Assembly (NCBI GenBank): GCA_026168805.1
Contig: JAPFDS010000006.1
Coordinates: forward strand, 1 to 50,275
Direction: 5' to 3'
DNA length: 50,275 nucleotides
DNA from: Caryophanales bacterium
GTDB taxonomy: Bacteria; Bacillota; Bacilli; Bacillales; Amphibacillaceae
The translations under genes were made by a program, and so were the position numbers. The notes beneath the pieces are model-generated. The model was not told where the DNA came from and ran no database searches. It was given only the letters and a program-made list of their open reading frames with translations. Shown here in pieces: positions 6,872-16,237 of this stretch; position 1 is the first letter of the stretch, and each line of letters opens with the position of its first letter.

Positions 6872-7798
6872 ATGGCAACTTATATATTCGGACATAAAAA
6901 CCCAGATACAGATTCGATTTGTTCGGCGATTGCTTTTGAACATTTTAAAACCGAAGTAGGCGAAAACGTCAAAGCGATGCGTTTAGGAGAAGTGAATAAA
7001 GAAACGAACTATGCACTTTCATATTTTGATGTACAAGCACCTGACTTTTTAGAAAAAGTAGCAGATGAAACAGAAGTAATGTTAGTTGACCACAATGAGT
7101 TCCAGCAAAGTGTAGATAATATTGAACATGCACAAATCTTGGAAGTCATTGATCACCACCGAATTGCAAATTTCGAAACAAGTGATCCGGTGTATATGCG
7201 TGTGGAACCTGTCGGCTGTACAGCAACTATTATTAAAGATATGTATGATGAGAAAAATATAACGATTCCGAAGCATATAGCAGGAATGCTCATTTCAGCA
7301 ATTGTATCGGATTCTTTATTGTTTAAATCTCCTACATGTACGAATCGAGACATCGAAGCGGCTAAAGCATTAGCGAAGATTGCAGAGGTTGATGTAGATA
7401 CATATGGTTTAGATATGTTGAAAGCAGGAGCAGATGTAAGTGATCAGCCAGTTTCTGCTTGGATTTCTGGTGATGCAAAAGAATTCATGATGCATGGTTC
7501 AAGTGTAGAAATAGGACAACTAAATACAGTTGACCCAGCGGAAATTTATAAGAGCATAGATGAAATTAAAGAAGAGATTCAAATCATCATTGAGAACAAA
7601 GGATTGTCGCTCTTTTTATTTGTTGTAACGGATATTTTGAACAATGATTCTGAAGTTTTAGCGATTGGACCTGCTAAAGACAATGTTGAAGCAGCATTTG
7701 ATGTAACATTATCGTCGGATGACCGTGCAGTGCTTAAGGGTGTTGTTTCACGCAAGAAACAAGTTGTACCTAATCTTACAAGAGCATTTGAATCATAA
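6872..7798 (+). CDS. ppaC: Manganese-dependent inorganic pyrophosphatase
   Basis: A 308-residue family II pyrophosphatase, which hydrolyses pyrophosphate to phosphate in the cytosol and drives biosynthetic reactions. The DHH-superfamily metal ligands are clear: GHKNPDTDS (His8, Asp12, Asp14), LVDHNE, and the DHH motif in VIDHHRI. The C-terminal DHHA2 part contains SRKKQVVP, the substrate-binding SRKKQ motif. Length matches the Bacillus enzyme. ATG 6872 has AGAAGGAGA upstream. The gene stands alone between a divergent oxidase gene and its own terminator. Confidence 0.97.
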   Translation: MATYIFGHKNPDTDSICSAIAFEHFKTEVGENVKAMRLGEVNKETNYALSYFDVQAPDFLEKVADETEVMLVDHNEFQQSVDNIEHAQILEVIDHHRIANFETSDPVYMRVEPVGCTATIIKDMYDEKNITIPKHIAGMLISAIVSDSLLFKSPTCTNRDIEAAKALAKIAEVDVDTYGLDMLKAGADVSDQPVSAWISGDAKEFMMHGSSVEIGQLNTVDPAEIYKSIDEIKEEIQIIIENKGLSLFLFVVTDILNNDSEVLAIGPAKDNVEAAFDVTLSSDDRAVLKGVVSRKKQVVPNLTRAFES

Positions 7799-7799
7799 T

Positions 7800-7840
7800 A
7801 AAAAGGACTTTTCTATTGGTTAATAGAAAAGTCCTTTCTT
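7800..7840 (+). terminator. Rho-independent terminator of ppaC
   Basis: Perfect 16-bp stem (AAAGGACTTTTCTATT/AATAGAAAAGTCCTTT) with a GGTT loop, followed by CTT. The preceding A run makes it usable from the minus strand as well. Confidence 0.9.
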
Positions 7841-7867
7841 GCATTCATTCGCTTTTATAGGTTACGA

Positions 7868-8068
7868 CTATTGTTTTTCTACATTAATCGCTTGTGGTCC
7901 GCGATCGCTTTGTTCAATTTCGAATGAAACAGGATGGCCTTCTTCTAGCGTTTTAAAACCATCTCCTTGAATGGCTGAAAAGTGAACGAATACATCGTCA
8001 CCATCTTCCATTTCGATGAATCCAAATCCTTTTTCAGCATTAAACCACTTCACTGTACCTTTATTCAT
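7868..8068 (-). CDS. Cold-shock protein (CspA/CspB family)
   Basis: A 66-residue single cold-shock domain that binds single-stranded RNA/DNA and acts as an RNA chaperone. RNP1 (KGFGFIEM) and RNP2 (VFVHFSAI) are intact, and the start [10 protein letters not shown] is canonical. The ATG at 8068 has GGAGG 9 bases upstream; the earlier in-frame ATG at 8074 lies only 3 bases from it, and longer versions have no family support. Upstream, GGTTCTTGGAACC can form a small hairpin in the 5' leader. Sequence is closest in style to Bacillus CspD/CspB, but the paralogue cannot be told from this. Confidence 0.95.
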   Translation of the reverse strand: MNKGTVKWFNAEKGFGFIEMEDGDDVFVHFSAIQGDGFKTLEEGHPVSFEIEQSDRGPQAINVEKQ

Positions 8069-8161
8069 GTACATATTCCTCCAACTTATATTTGGTTCCA
8101 AGAACCGTAATGTTTTACCATAGATAGTATGACCGCTAAGAAACAAGAGTATACATCTTTT

Positions 8162-9274
8162 TTAAAATAAGTTAAAAGATTTTGTAGAAATTTTAAATTC
8201 TTGAAGTGCTTGCTGGTCTATTTCATAACCTATGCCATATTTGGTTGGTACATGAATGACTCCTTGATCGACAGTTACTTCGGGCTGTATAATATCTTTT
8301 TCCCAATAACGACTTGACCCTGAAGTGTCTCCTGGCATCGTAAAAAATGGAAGAGTTGTTAGTGCAATATTGTGGGCTCGTCCCACACCAGCTTCTAGCA
8401 TGCCCCCACACCATACGTCAATGCCGTGCTGTGCGCATAAATCATGTATTTTCTTTGCTTCGGTTAATCCACCGACGCGACCGATTTTAATGTTCATTAC
8501 TTTACAGCTGTTTAATTGAATAGCTGTTTGAGCATCAACGAGTGAATGGATGCTCTCATCAAGGCAAATAGGGGTGTTCAGTTCCTTTTGTAGCTGTGCA
8601 TGGTCAATAATGTCGTCGTGGCCTAAAGGTTGCTCAATCATCATTAAATCAAACTGATCAAGCTGTTTTAAGTGTTCAATATCTTCTAACGTATATGCAG
8701 AGTTTGCATCTGCCATAATAGGTGTGTTTGGAAAATGTTCCCGCACTGCACGAAGGACGTCAATATCTTTTCCTGGTTTTATTTTTAGTTTAATACGTTT
8801 ATAGCCTTCTTGTACATATCCTTCGATTATGTGTAATAAATCATCAATGTTTTCTTCAATCCCGATGCTCACTCCAACGTCAATTTCTGTTTTGGTCCCA
8901 CCTAATGCCTCTGCTAGTGTTTGGTGATTCCGTTTTGCGTGTGCATCCCAAATAGCGCCTTCAATAGCCGCTTTAGCCATATTATTTCTACGAATAGGTG
9001 AAAATATGTCAGTGACTTCATCCGGATGTGAAATCTTTTTGCCGCGCAATAGATCAATTAAGAATTCACGTATGATGTATTCATTTGTTTTGGCTGTTTC
9101 TTCGGTATACCAAGGTTCTGTAAAAGCAACAGATTCCCCGTATCCAGTATTTCCTAGTTCATCGACCACTTCAATGATATAAAAGTGTTTCTCTTGCATC
9201 GTTCCAAAGCTAGTTGCAAATGGATGCTTTAATTTCATTTTCATTTCATGCAAATGCACATGTTTGATATACAT
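8162..9274 (-). CDS. menC: o-Succinylbenzoate synthase (MenC, NAAAR-like type)
   Basis: A 370-residue enolase-superfamily enzyme. MenC dehydrates SHCHC to o-succinylbenzoate in menaquinone synthesis; this subtype often also racemises N-acylamino acids. The KLKIKPG signature supplies the catalytic Lys164. Metal ligands are Asp189 (MADANSAY), Glu214 (MIEQPLG) and Asp239 (CLDESI), and Lys263 lies in [11 protein letters not shown] chose ATG 9274 because the conserved family start [13 protein letters not shown] follows and AGGAGG lies 12 bases upstream. It is not next to other men genes here, so a racemase role cannot be excluded. Only 115 bases separate it from the sulP gene on the same strand. 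Confidence 0.88.
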   Translation of the reverse strand: MYIKHVHLHEMKMKLKHPFATSFGTMQEKHFYIIEVVDELGNTGYGESVAFTEPWYTEETAKTNEYIIREFLIDLLRGKKISHPDEVTDIFSPIRRNNMAKAAIEGAIWDAHAKRNHQTLAEALGGTKTEIDVGVSIGIEENIDDLLHIIEGYVQEGYKRIKLKIKPGKDIDVLRAVREHFPNTPIMADANSAYTLEDIEHLKQLDQFDLMMIEQPLGHDDIIDHAQLQKELNTPICLDESIHSLVDAQTAIQLNSCKVMNIKIGRVGGLTEAKKIHDLCAQHGIDVWCGGMLEAGVGRAHNIALTTLPFFTMPGDTSGSSRYWEKDIIQPEVTVDQGVIHVPTKYGIGYEIDQQALQEFKISTKSFNLF

Positions 9275-9342
9275 TGTACGTCCATTCCTCCTGCAAATTG
9301 TTATCCGTAAAAAGATCGTGCATCTATCATAGCATACGAACG

Positions 9343-9380
9343 TAAACAAACACTGCATGTGATTATACAGTGTTTGTTTA
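9343..9380 (-). terminator. Rho-independent terminator of the SulP gene
   Basis: Perfect 12-bp stem (AAACAAACACTG at 9344-9355 with CAGTGTTTGTTT at 9368-9379), just downstream of the SulP stop on the minus strand. Its own T run is part of the stem. Confidence 0.75.
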
Positions 9381-9389
9381 TGTTCATCA

Positions 9390-11111
9390 TTATGAAATGG
9401 ATTCAGGTAAATCAATGTGTTGGTAGATTCTGCAAGCTGGATTTTTGTCATTTCCGCAAATAGCACATGCCGACGTGTCGATACACGTAAGTGCGTAGTT
9501 AATCGCATCTGTCGTATATTTGAAGAAATGTTCATCACCGATTACTTCTGAGAGCCCACTCATATTTAACACATCTCGAGCCTCTTCACCTATTTCAGAA
9601 ATAAGAACCGTTCCACCTTTGTTTTTATAATCTAAAATTAACGCTGCTAAGTTCGCTTCTCCAGTAACGTCAATGAGGGATACGTGTCTCATTTTTAAAA
9701 TGAGTACTTTTGGTCGTTTGTTCATGGAGGTCGATAATATTTCTTCAAATTGATCGGCTACTCCAAAAAATAGGGGACCGTGAATCGTCAAGCTAGCAAT
9801 TTCTGGACAAAGCTTCTGTTTTTCCCCAGGTTTTAAATCCCCAGTTTCATCAAATTCCGGTTCAATACTCTTCACTTTTAATGCTTCACTCATCCGTTTA
9901 ATAAATGAAATCATTGCCAGTAATAAACCAATCGGCACGGCAATGGTTAAATTGACAAAAACGGTTAATAAAAACGTTGTTACAAGCACAAGTGAATCCC
10001 CAGACCGCATCTTTAAAATGAGACCAAATGTTTTATATTCACTCATATTAAATGCAACAAACATCAATATTGGTGCCATACTTGCTAAAGGTACGTGTGA
10101 AGCAAATGGAGCAAATAGAGCGATTGTTAAAATAACAAAAATACTTTGGAAAATCGCTGAATATGGGCTTACCGCGCCAGCACGAATATTCGTAGCTGTA
10201 CGAGCAATGGCTCCTGTTGCAGGTATTCCACCAAAAAGAGGTGTGACCATATTTGCAACACCTTGACCGAAAAGCTCTTTATTAGAGTTGTGTCTCGTAC
10301 CTGTCATCCCGTCAGATACGACAGCAGACAATAAAGACTCAATACCTCCGAGCATAGCAATGACAAAAGCAGGTTGAAGCAAGTACAGAATTTTTTCAAA
10401 TGTAACATGAGGAATTTGAATGGTTGGAAACGATTGAGGAATTCCACCAAATTCAGTACCGATCGTAGCGACTTTTCCTGGAAAGAATACAATGGCTATG
10501 ATTGTCGGAATAATTAGTGCTACGAGCAAGGATGGTACGCGAGGAAATCGTCTTGGCACATACCAAACGATAAAAAGACCAATAATTCCGATGAGTATAC
10601 TGTACAGATTAATTGTACCTATTTGTTGTACAATTTGGAGCATGTTTTCATGAAAGTACTCTTTCTTTTCAATGTTTTCGAGTCCAAGAAAATTTTCAAT
10701 CTGTCCGGAAAAGATAATGATAGCTATTCCGGCTGTGAATCCAATCGTTACAGATCTAGGAATAAACTTAATGAGATTACCAATCTTGAAAAGACTCATT
10801 AAGATCAGCATAATTCCTGCTAAAAATCCAGCAATTAATAAATCTTCATATCCATATTGAAGAACAATTGCTAGTAAAATTGGGATAAAAGCACCTGTTG
10901 GACCAGCTACTTGAAATCGAGAACCTCCAAGTAGTCCAACGATTAGTCCTGCAATAACAGTGGTGTAAAGACCATATTCAGGTTTAACACCTGATGCAAT
11001 TGCAAAAGCCATACCTAGTGGAATGGCGACAACTCCAACCGTTAGCCCAGCAATGAGGTCTTTGCGGATATCGCTCTTTAAAATGTTCGTAAACCTTCCA
11101 TCCCGAAACAA
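9390..11111 (-). CDS. SulP-family anion transporter with STAS domain
   Basis: A 573-residue SulP/SLC26 permease, probably carrying sulfate, bicarbonate or a related anion. A membrane part of about 400 residues begins with [20 protein letters not shown] and includes the conserved [15 protein letters not shown]-terminal STAS domain follows (about residues 430-545, with [15 protein letters not shown]). After it comes a cysteine cluster, C-x5-C-x2-C-x7-C ([20 protein letters not shown]). The start is TTG at 11111 with AAGGAG 12 bases upstream; the only nearby ATG is followed by a stop. It is divergent from the rhodanese gene. Substrate is not determinable from sequence. Confidence 0.93.
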   Translation of the reverse strand: MFRDGRFTNILKSDIRKDLIAGLTVGVVAIPLGMAFAIASGVKPEYGLYTTVIAGLIVGLLGGSRFQVAGPTGAFIPILLAIVLQYGYEDLLIAGFLAGIMLILMSLFKIGNLIKFIPRSVTIGFTAGIAIIIFSGQIENFLGLENIEKKEYFHENMLQIVQQIGTINLYSILIGIIGLFIVWYVPRRFPRVPSLLVALIIPTIIAIVFFPGKVATIGTEFGGIPQSFPTIQIPHVTFEKILYLLQPAFVIAMLGGIESLLSAVVSDGMTGTRHNSNKELFGQGVANMVTPLFGGIPATGAIARTATNIRAGAVSPYSAIFQSIFVILTIALFAPFASHVPLASMAPILMFVAFNMSEYKTFGLILKMRSGDSLVLVTTFLLTVFVNLTIAVPIGLLLAMISFIKRMSEALKVKSIEPEFDETGDLKPGEKQKLCPEIASLTIHGPLFFGVADQFEEILSTSMNKRPKVLILKMRHVSLIDVTGEANLAALILDYKNKGGTVLISEIGEEARDVLNMSGLSEVIGDEHFFKYTTDAINYALTCIDTSACAICGNDKNPACRIYQHIDLPESIS

Positions 11112-11367
11112 CTTAATCCATCACTCCTTCAAAAATTGCACGTTAAAATGCAGCTTCCATGAACTCTATACAGATATACAGAACTTTTGCGGAAAACTGC
11201 TTTAAAAAACGTTCATTTTGTTAAAAAAACACTTACATACCTAGTATACCACATATTTGTCCTTACATATGGAAGTTTGCTTGTTTGTCAGAATTGTACT
11301 TCGTTGACAATTGTAAGTGTGCGTTTTATTATTCAATTATGAAAGACTGAAATGAGGTGTGAAAGTA

Positions 11368-11724
11368 ATGCTTTTGAAAATAGGACTCGTAGTGTTATTT
11401 ATAGGGTTGATTATATATCGAATGATGCCAGCTCGTGGAGTACCACAAATTACAACGGAAGAGTTAGAGAAAAAATTGGAACAAAACAATAGCCAATTAC
11501 TAGATGTACGTTCACCTAGAGAATTCAAAGCCTATCATATAAAGGGGTTTATGAATATTCCCGTAGGTTCTTTGCGAAGAAACTTGGATAAACTAGATAA
11601 AAATAAAGAGTTGATTGTGATTTGTCATACAGGAGTTCGAAGTTCTGATGCGTGCAAACGTTTAAAGCGTTATGGATATACAAACTTGTTAAACGTTAAA
11701 GGTGGACTTACGAAGTGGGTGTAA
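11368..11724 (+). CDS. Membrane-anchored rhodanese-like sulfurtransferase
   Basis: A 118-residue protein with one N-terminal membrane helix (LLKIGLVVLFIGLIIY) and a single rhodanese domain (about residues 25-118). The active-site loop is CHTGVRSSD with Cys86 as the persulfide-carrying residue, and LLDVRSPREF is the usual N-terminal rhodanese motif. It would transfer sulfur or sense redox/thiols at the membrane. I prefer ATG 11368 because AGGTG lies 8 bases before it. The gene is divergent from a SulP transporter, so a link to sulfur-compound handling is possible, but this is inference from position. Confidence 0.9.
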   Translation: MLLKIGLVVLFIGLIIYRMMPARGVPQITTEELEKKLEQNNSQLLDVRSPREFKAYHIKGFMNIPVGSLRRNLDKLDKNKELIVICHTGVRSSDACKRLKRYGYTNLLNVKGGLTKWV

Positions 11725-11764
11725 TTTAAGAATTACGTGACTATTGATTACTGGAGGTACATGT

Positions 11765-12139
11765 ATGTGGAAAGATTTTAAAGAATTTGCATTTCAAGGA
11801 AATGTCCTTGACTTGGCAGTTGCTGTTGTCATTGGAGCTGCGTTTGGACAAATTGTTAATTCACTTGTAGAAAATGTCATCATGCCACTCGTTGGTGGTT
11901 TGTTTGGCGGGATCCATTTTGAAGGAATTGTGTATCATATCGGTGATGCAACCGTTGAGATCGGAGTATTTATTCAATCTGTTTTCGATTTCTTCGTTAT
12001 TTCGGCATCGATTTTCCTATTCGTACGTTTATTAATGAAGTTTAAACGTAAAAAAGAAGAAGAAGAGGAAGAAGAAGTTGATCCTACAGAAGAACTACTA
12101 ACAGAAATTCGCGATTTATTAGCGGAAAAAAATAAATAG
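11765..12139 (+). CDS. mscL: Large-conductance mechanosensitive channel
   Basis: A 124-residue MscL, which opens under membrane tension to release solutes after osmotic downshock. The N-terminal amphipathic stretch MWKDFKEFAFQGNVLDLAVA and the pore helix AVVIGAAFGQIVNSLVENVIMP are canonical. A second helix (FFVISASIFLFVRLL) is followed by an acidic cytoplasmic bundle (EEEEEEEVDPTEELLTEIRD). ATG 11765 has GGAGG 7 bases upstream. Length is slightly short of typical because of the tight periplasmic loop. It lies 40 bases after the rhodanese gene and may be cotranscribed. Confidence 0.97.
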   Translation: MWKDFKEFAFQGNVLDLAVAVVIGAAFGQIVNSLVENVIMPLVGGLFGGIHFEGIVYHIGDATVEIGVFIQSVFDFFVISASIFLFVRLLMKFKRKKEEEEEEEVDPTEELLTEIRDLLAEKNK

Positions 12140-12167
12140 GATCAATCAAAAAGATCGGGGTGTTTAT

Positions 12168-12533
12168 ATGAAAAAAATATATACTGGGATTGTATTACTC
12201 GCATGTCTATTATTTATAGCAAGTATATTTGATCTGTTTTTCATAGAAATCGCAGTCATTATTCTTATCGGAGCGTTAGCAATATGGTCACAGTACGAAC
12301 GATTAAAAAAGTTGAAAATCCATCAAATGATATTCATTGGTATTTTCGTTGTTGGAATTGTCCTTGGAACAGCTACCCTGTTTTATTATGTGTATCGTCC
12401 GATGGTAGACCAGATAACAATTGGCTGGATCCGAGAAATTAGTATATGGATCCTTATGATACTATCCTTAATTGGTGTAAGTTTTCTTACAAATATCGGT
12501 GTAAAAAAATTAGCAACTCCTAAAAGTAAATAA
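12168..12533 (+). CDS. Small integral membrane protein, unknown function
   Basis: A 121-residue protein with about four hydrophobic helices (residues 5-22, 24-41, 53-75, 88-108) and a basic C-terminus (KKLATPKSK). Short basic loops such as YERLKKLKIHQ suggest the inside-facing segments. The start ATG 12168 has CGGGGTG upstream. It is 28 bases downstream of mscL on the same strand and ends at a terminator, so it is probably in the mscL unit. I recognise no family. Confidence 0.7.
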   Translation: MKKIYTGIVLLACLLFIASIFDLFFIEIAVIILIGALAIWSQYERLKKLKIHQMIFIGIFVVGIVLGTATLFYYVYRPMVDQITIGWIREISIWILMILSLIGVSFLTNIGVKKLATPKSK

Positions 12534-12541
12534 CACACATG

Positions 12542-12576
12542 ACGCGGCATCTAGATGAAGGTGTACGCGTTTTTTT
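12542..12576 (+). terminator. Rho-independent terminator
   Basis: Stem ACGCG-GCATCT with AGGTGT-A-CGCGT (one bulged base, two G-T pairs), loop AGATGA, then TTTTTT. Confidence 0.75.
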
Positions 12577-12690
12577 ATACAATAAATCAGACTTGAGACG
12601 TAGCGAATATCATTCTTATGGATGTCGAGGAATTTTCTGAGGTCGAATATCATAATGGTAGTAGGCGAAAATGAAGGAAGGATGAGGAAT

Positions 12691-13674
12691 ATGGATTCGA
12701 TTATTGAAGTGAACAACGTTGTGAAAACATATAAAAAACGCAAAACAAAAGAACAGATCCAAGCCGTAAATGATGTGTCATTTACTGTCCAACGAGGTGA
12801 AATTGTCGGATTGCTCGGTCCAAATGGCGCAGGAAAGACAACAACGATCAAAATGATTTGTGGATTGCTCATTCCTAACGAAGGGTCGATTACGATTAAT
12901 GGAATCGACACGACCACAAATCGGCTAGACACATTACATCACATTAGTGCTGTGTTAGAAGGAAACCGTAATTTATATTGGCGACTAACGGTTCGGGAAA
13001 ACTTAGAATACTTTGCTGGGAATCGCGGGCAATCTGTCAAAGAAGTAAAAGATGATATCGACATGTTATTAAAACAATTTAGATTGAAAGATAAAGAACA
13101 TGAATTAGTTAATAGACTATCCCGTGGCATGCAGCAAAAACTCGCGATTGCTGTTGCAATGTTAGCAGATAGTGAAGTTATTTTACTAGACGAACCAACA
13201 TTAGGCCTCGATATTGAAACAGGATATGAAGTCCGTGAACTTCTGACAGAAATCGCAGAAAAACATAACCGGACCATTATTATTAGTACACATGACATGG
13301 ATGTTGTGCAGGCTTTATGTGAGCGCGTGATAATTATTAATAATGGAAGCGTTATTACGGATGATCCAGTGAAGCATCTATTGAAAGTGTTTGAATTAAA
13401 GTCTTATACCCTAACGTTGGGAAGTGAACTGGACGATTCACAAATTGAAAAGATAAAAGAGGCATTTCCATCGTACGTGTATACAGCTGATGCTTATGAA
13501 TCATTGCTCGAAGTTGATTTAGAAAAAAGCGAACATATTTATGATTTGTTTGATATTTTAAAAGAAAATCATACGATCGTTGAAGGAATTGACCGGGGAA
13601 CGATTAACTTTGAACAAGTATTTATGAAAATTGTAAAGGGGGAAGAAGTACATGAGCTGGGTGTCTCTTCTTAA
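12691..13674 (+). CDS. ABC transporter ATP-binding protein (exporter type)
   Basis: A 327-residue ABC ATPase. Walker A is GPNGAGKTT, the signature is LSRGMQQK, Walker B is VILLDEPTLGLD, and the switch His sits in ISTHDMD. About 90 residues after the ATPase core form a DUF4162-type tail that is common in drug and antibiotic exporters. I chose ATG 12691 because GAAGGAAGG lies about 9 bases upstream. The permease gene starts inside its last codons (23-base overlap), so translation is probably coupled. Substrate unknown; an efflux or resistance role is the usual one for this arrangement. Confidence 0.93.
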   Translation: MDSIIEVNNVVKTYKKRKTKEQIQAVNDVSFTVQRGEIVGLLGPNGAGKTTTIKMICGLLIPNEGSITINGIDTTTNRLDTLHHISAVLEGNRNLYWRLTVRENLEYFAGNRGQSVKEVKDDIDMLLKQFRLKDKEHELVNRLSRGMQQKLAIAVAMLADSEVILLDEPTLGLDIETGYEVRELLTEIAEKHNRTIIISTHDMDVVQALCERVIIINNGSVITDDPVKHLLKVFELKSYTLTLGSELDDSQIEKIKEAFPSYVYTADAYESLLEVDLEKSEHIYDLFDILKENHTIVEGIDRGTINFEQVFMKIVKGEEVHELGVSS

Positions 13675-14425
13675 AGCAAACGTACGAAAAGAGTTTATTG
13701 AGTTGAAGCGTTACTTACCAAATACATTAGCAACGTTATTCATGTTTTATATCATATTTTTAGGGATGTTCTCTGGAATTCAGTTTATTGGTGATCCAAG
13801 TAGCCAGGATATGAATACACAGTACGTCATTGTGAACTATTTATTTTGGTTTTTGTCGATGACAGTGATGAATAGTATTGGTTTTGAAGTCGTCAACGAG
13901 GCGATGCGAGGAACACTCGAGCAACTGTCCATGTCTCCCTTAGGTATGTGGCGCATTATGCTCACAAGACTTGTCGCGACAACTGTAATACACTTTATTT
14001 TAATTGTTGGATTGCTTTATGCTTCGATGCTTACGGCAGGACAGTGGTTGAATCTCGATTTAATAACTATTTTGCCAATTTTATTGTTAACGCTAGTAAG
14101 CATGTTTGGCGTTGGGTTTATGATTGCTGGTATATCGATGTTGCTCAAACAAGTGCAAGCGTTCTTACAAATTTTACAGTTTTTATTAGTAGGGTTAACA
14201 TTTTTACCGTTATCTGTCGCACCGTTCCTGGCATTTTTCCCTTTTGTAAAAGGAGTTGATCTTGTACGTGAGGTCATGATTCATGGGATGAAATTAACGG
14301 AATTTGGTTTTATGGATTACTTTATTTTAGTAGTCAATGCTGCTGTATATTTCCCATTAGGTTTAGCCATTTTCTTGTATTGTGAGAAAGTTGCTATGCA
14401 AAAAGGATTATTGGCACACTATTAA
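13652..14425 (+). CDS. ABC-2 type transporter permease
   Basis: A 257-residue ABC-2 membrane protein with about six helices and the conserved central EVVNEAMRGTLEQLSMSP segment, in which the coupling helix contacts the ATPase. It overlaps the ATPase gene by 23 bases. ATG 13652 has AAGGGGGAAG upstream. It pairs with the preceding ATPase as a two-gene exporter. No terminator follows; a GC-rich palindromic repeat begins 36 bases downstream and may end transcription. Confidence 0.92.
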   Translation: MSWVSLLKANVRKEFIELKRYLPNTLATLFMFYIIFLGMFSGIQFIGDPSSQDMNTQYVIVNYLFWFLSMTVMNSIGFEVVNEAMRGTLEQLSMSPLGMWRIMLTRLVATTVIHFILIVGLLYASMLTAGQWLNLDLITILPILLLTLVSMFGVGFMIAGISMLLKQVQAFLQILQFLLVGLTFLPLSVAPFLAFFPFVKGVDLVREVMIHGMKLTEFGFMDYFILVVNAAVYFPLGLAIFLYCEKVAMQKGLLAHY

Positions 14426-14460
14426 AACAATAGTAAAACGTATATACTAGAATTATAGAG

Positions 14461-14753
14461 AGTAGCTGGGACAAACGGTTTAACTCAAATATGAACATTC
14501 TAATTTTGGTTAGTGTAGATATCCGCTTCGGAAATATACTTCGCTTTCCGCGGGCAGCTGTTGAGCCTCCTTGCCCCGGCAAGGGGTATGTCGGCGTTGC
14601 CCGCAAAGGGCGACTTTAGCCGACCTACATTTAACCGCACTGCGGGGTCTCATCTAGGCTTTTGCTCCCGCAGGAGTCTCCGTATATTTCCTACGCTAAA
14701 CGACAATGTTCCTCGTTTTTTGAGAATATAAATCAGTTGTGTGCCAGCTCTTT
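14461..14753. repeat. GC-rich palindromic intergenic repeat, about 290 bp
   Basis: The ends are inverted (AGCTGGGACAAAC and GTTGTGTGCCAGCT). Inside, CGGAAATATACTTCGCTTTC faces CCGCAGGAGTCTCCGTATAT, which is its imperfect complement, and a GC-rich centre has further small stems (CCCCGGCAAGGGG; GTTGCCCGCAAAGGGCGAC). Base composition is clearly above the neighbours. From memory, elements with CGCTTTCCGCGGG and CCCGCAGGAGTCTCCGTATA are common between genes in Bacillaceae; I cannot confirm copies here. No gene is visible in it. Confidence 0.7.
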
Positions 14754-14779
14754 ACGTTATAAAGGAATGTGAGTAAAAC

Positions 14780-15331
14780 ATGAAAATTATCACTGTAACA
14801 GGTTATAAACCAATGGAGATGGGCATTTTTTCAGAGAATGATGAACGAATTAAATTTATAAAAAAAGCAATCGAAAAAAAGTTGCTCGCTAAAATTGATG
14901 AAGGATTAGAATGGGTCATCGTCTCAGGACAAATGGGTATAGAAATGTGGACAGCACAAGTCGCACTTGATTTAAAGGACGAATACGACATTCAAGTCGG
15001 AGTCGTGCCCCCTTTTGAAAATCAAGAGAAAAGATGGCCAGAGGAACTACAAATGTCCTATCAAGAATTAACGTTTACAGCGGATTTCTTTGAACATATT
15101 TATAATGGAGATTATAAAGGACCTTTTCAATTTCGGGCGAAAGATGCTTGGTATTTAGACAAGACCGATGGATGTGTGATTTTAATGGATGAGGATAACT
15201 TGGGAAGTGTTCAGTACTTTTACAATGCGGCAAAAGAGCGTGATAACTACCCCATTGAACTCATCACACCAATGGATATCGATGACGTGATTGAAGAAAT
15301 GCGAATGGAAGATCCTTCTTATTGGGAATAG
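14780..15331 (+). CDS. ypsA: YpsA-like SLOG-fold protein (DUF1273)
   Basis: A 183-residue cytosolic protein of the YpsA/DUF1273 family, a Rossmann-like SLOG fold expected to bind a nucleotide or sugar nucleotide. Recognisable blocks are the start MKIITVTGYKPMEMGIF, the glycine-containing VIVSGQMGIEMWTAQVA, and VVPPFENQEKRWPE. In Bacillus subtilis YpsA has been linked to cell division and protection from oxidative stress. Length is normal. It stands between a repeat element and an ABC exporter operon. Confidence 0.92.
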   Translation: MKIITVTGYKPMEMGIFSENDERIKFIKKAIEKKLLAKIDEGLEWVIVSGQMGIEMWTAQVALDLKDEYDIQVGVVPPFENQEKRWPEELQMSYQELTFTADFFEHIYNGDYKGPFQFRAKDAWYLDKTDGCVILMDEDNLGSVQYFYNAAKERDNYPIELITPMDIDDVIEEMRMEDPSYWE

Positions 15332-15445
15332 ATTTATAAAAAAGTTATAAAATATTCAACGAAACTGAAACATAACGGTATAGTATACGTATGTATGATT
15401 GATATGCGTACGCCATTTTATATTGAACTAAAAGGAGGACAATAC

Positions 15446-16237
15446 GTGACAGATACAACAGTTACCTTAACAAATTTAACTAAGGTTTATGGAGATAGTA
15501 AAGCCGTGGATAATGTTAGTTTTAACGTGAAAAAAGGCGAACTGTTTGGCTTTTTAGGACCAAACGGAGCGGGGAAAACAACGACAATTAAAATGCTTAT
15601 TGGATTACTAGAACCAACTTCAGGAGAAGCAAATATTTTAGGTGTAAACATGTGGGAAAATCCATTAGAAGCAAAAAAGTATATTTCATACGTACCCGAT
15701 CAACCGAATTTATATCCAAAACTAACAGGACGTGAATATTTGGAATTTGTCGCATCTGTTTTTAAAATGGATGAAGAAAAGTTTAAGAGAAATACGGAAG
15801 AATTGCTTACGTTATTTAGTTTAAATGATCGTGCGGATGAATTGATTGAAAGTTATTCACATGGAATGAAACAAAAAATAGCCATTTGTGGAGCACTCGT
15901 GCATGAGCCAGACATTTTATTTTTGGATGAGCCTACGGTAGGACTTGATCCAAAGAGTGCGAGAGATTTAAAAAATATATTACGGGCAAAATGTGATGCG
16001 GGAATGACAGCGTTTATGTCGACACACATTTTAGAAATTGCTGAACAAATGTGTGACCGGATTGGTATTATTGCGGATGGTAAAATGATTACTCTAGGAA
16101 CGATGGACGAACTTAGAGCATTGGAAGGAGAATCGGAAGGCTCTCTAGAAGATATTTTCTTACAATTAACAGGTGGCGAAGCAGAAAAGGCACTGATTCA
16201 TGAAATGTCTGATGAAGACCATGGTGAAGATCAATGA
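15446..16237 (+). CDS. ABC transporter ATP-binding protein
   Basis: A 263-residue ATPase. Walker A GPNGAGKTT, signature SYSHGMKQK, Walker B ILFLDEPTVGLDP and the switch His in MSTHILE are all present. The start is GTG at 15446: AAAGGAGG lies 8 bases upstream, whereas the longer in-frame ATG has none. Its stop overlaps the start of the permease gene (ATGA), so the two are translationally coupled. It is the partner of the large permease that follows. An EcsA-like fold is likely, but the permease is not EcsB. Confidence 0.93.
   Translation: MTDTTVTLTNLTKVYGDSKAVDNVSFNVKKGELFGFLGPNGAGKTTTIKMLIGLLEPTSGEANILGVNMWENPLEAKKYISYVPDQPNLYPKLTGREYLEFVASVFKMDEEKFKRNTEELLTLFSLNDRADELIESYSHGMKQKIAICGALVHEPDILFLDEPTVGLDPKSARDLKNILRAKCDAGMTAFMSTHILEIAEQMCDRIGIIADGKMITLGTMDELRALEGESEGSLEDIFLQLTGGEAEKALIHEMSDEDHGEDQ

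Noticed and set aside
12622-12690. Upstream extension of the ABC ATPase beginning MSRNFLRSN
   Set aside because: No ribosome binding site lies before it, and the conserved ABC domain begins only after the ATG at 12691.
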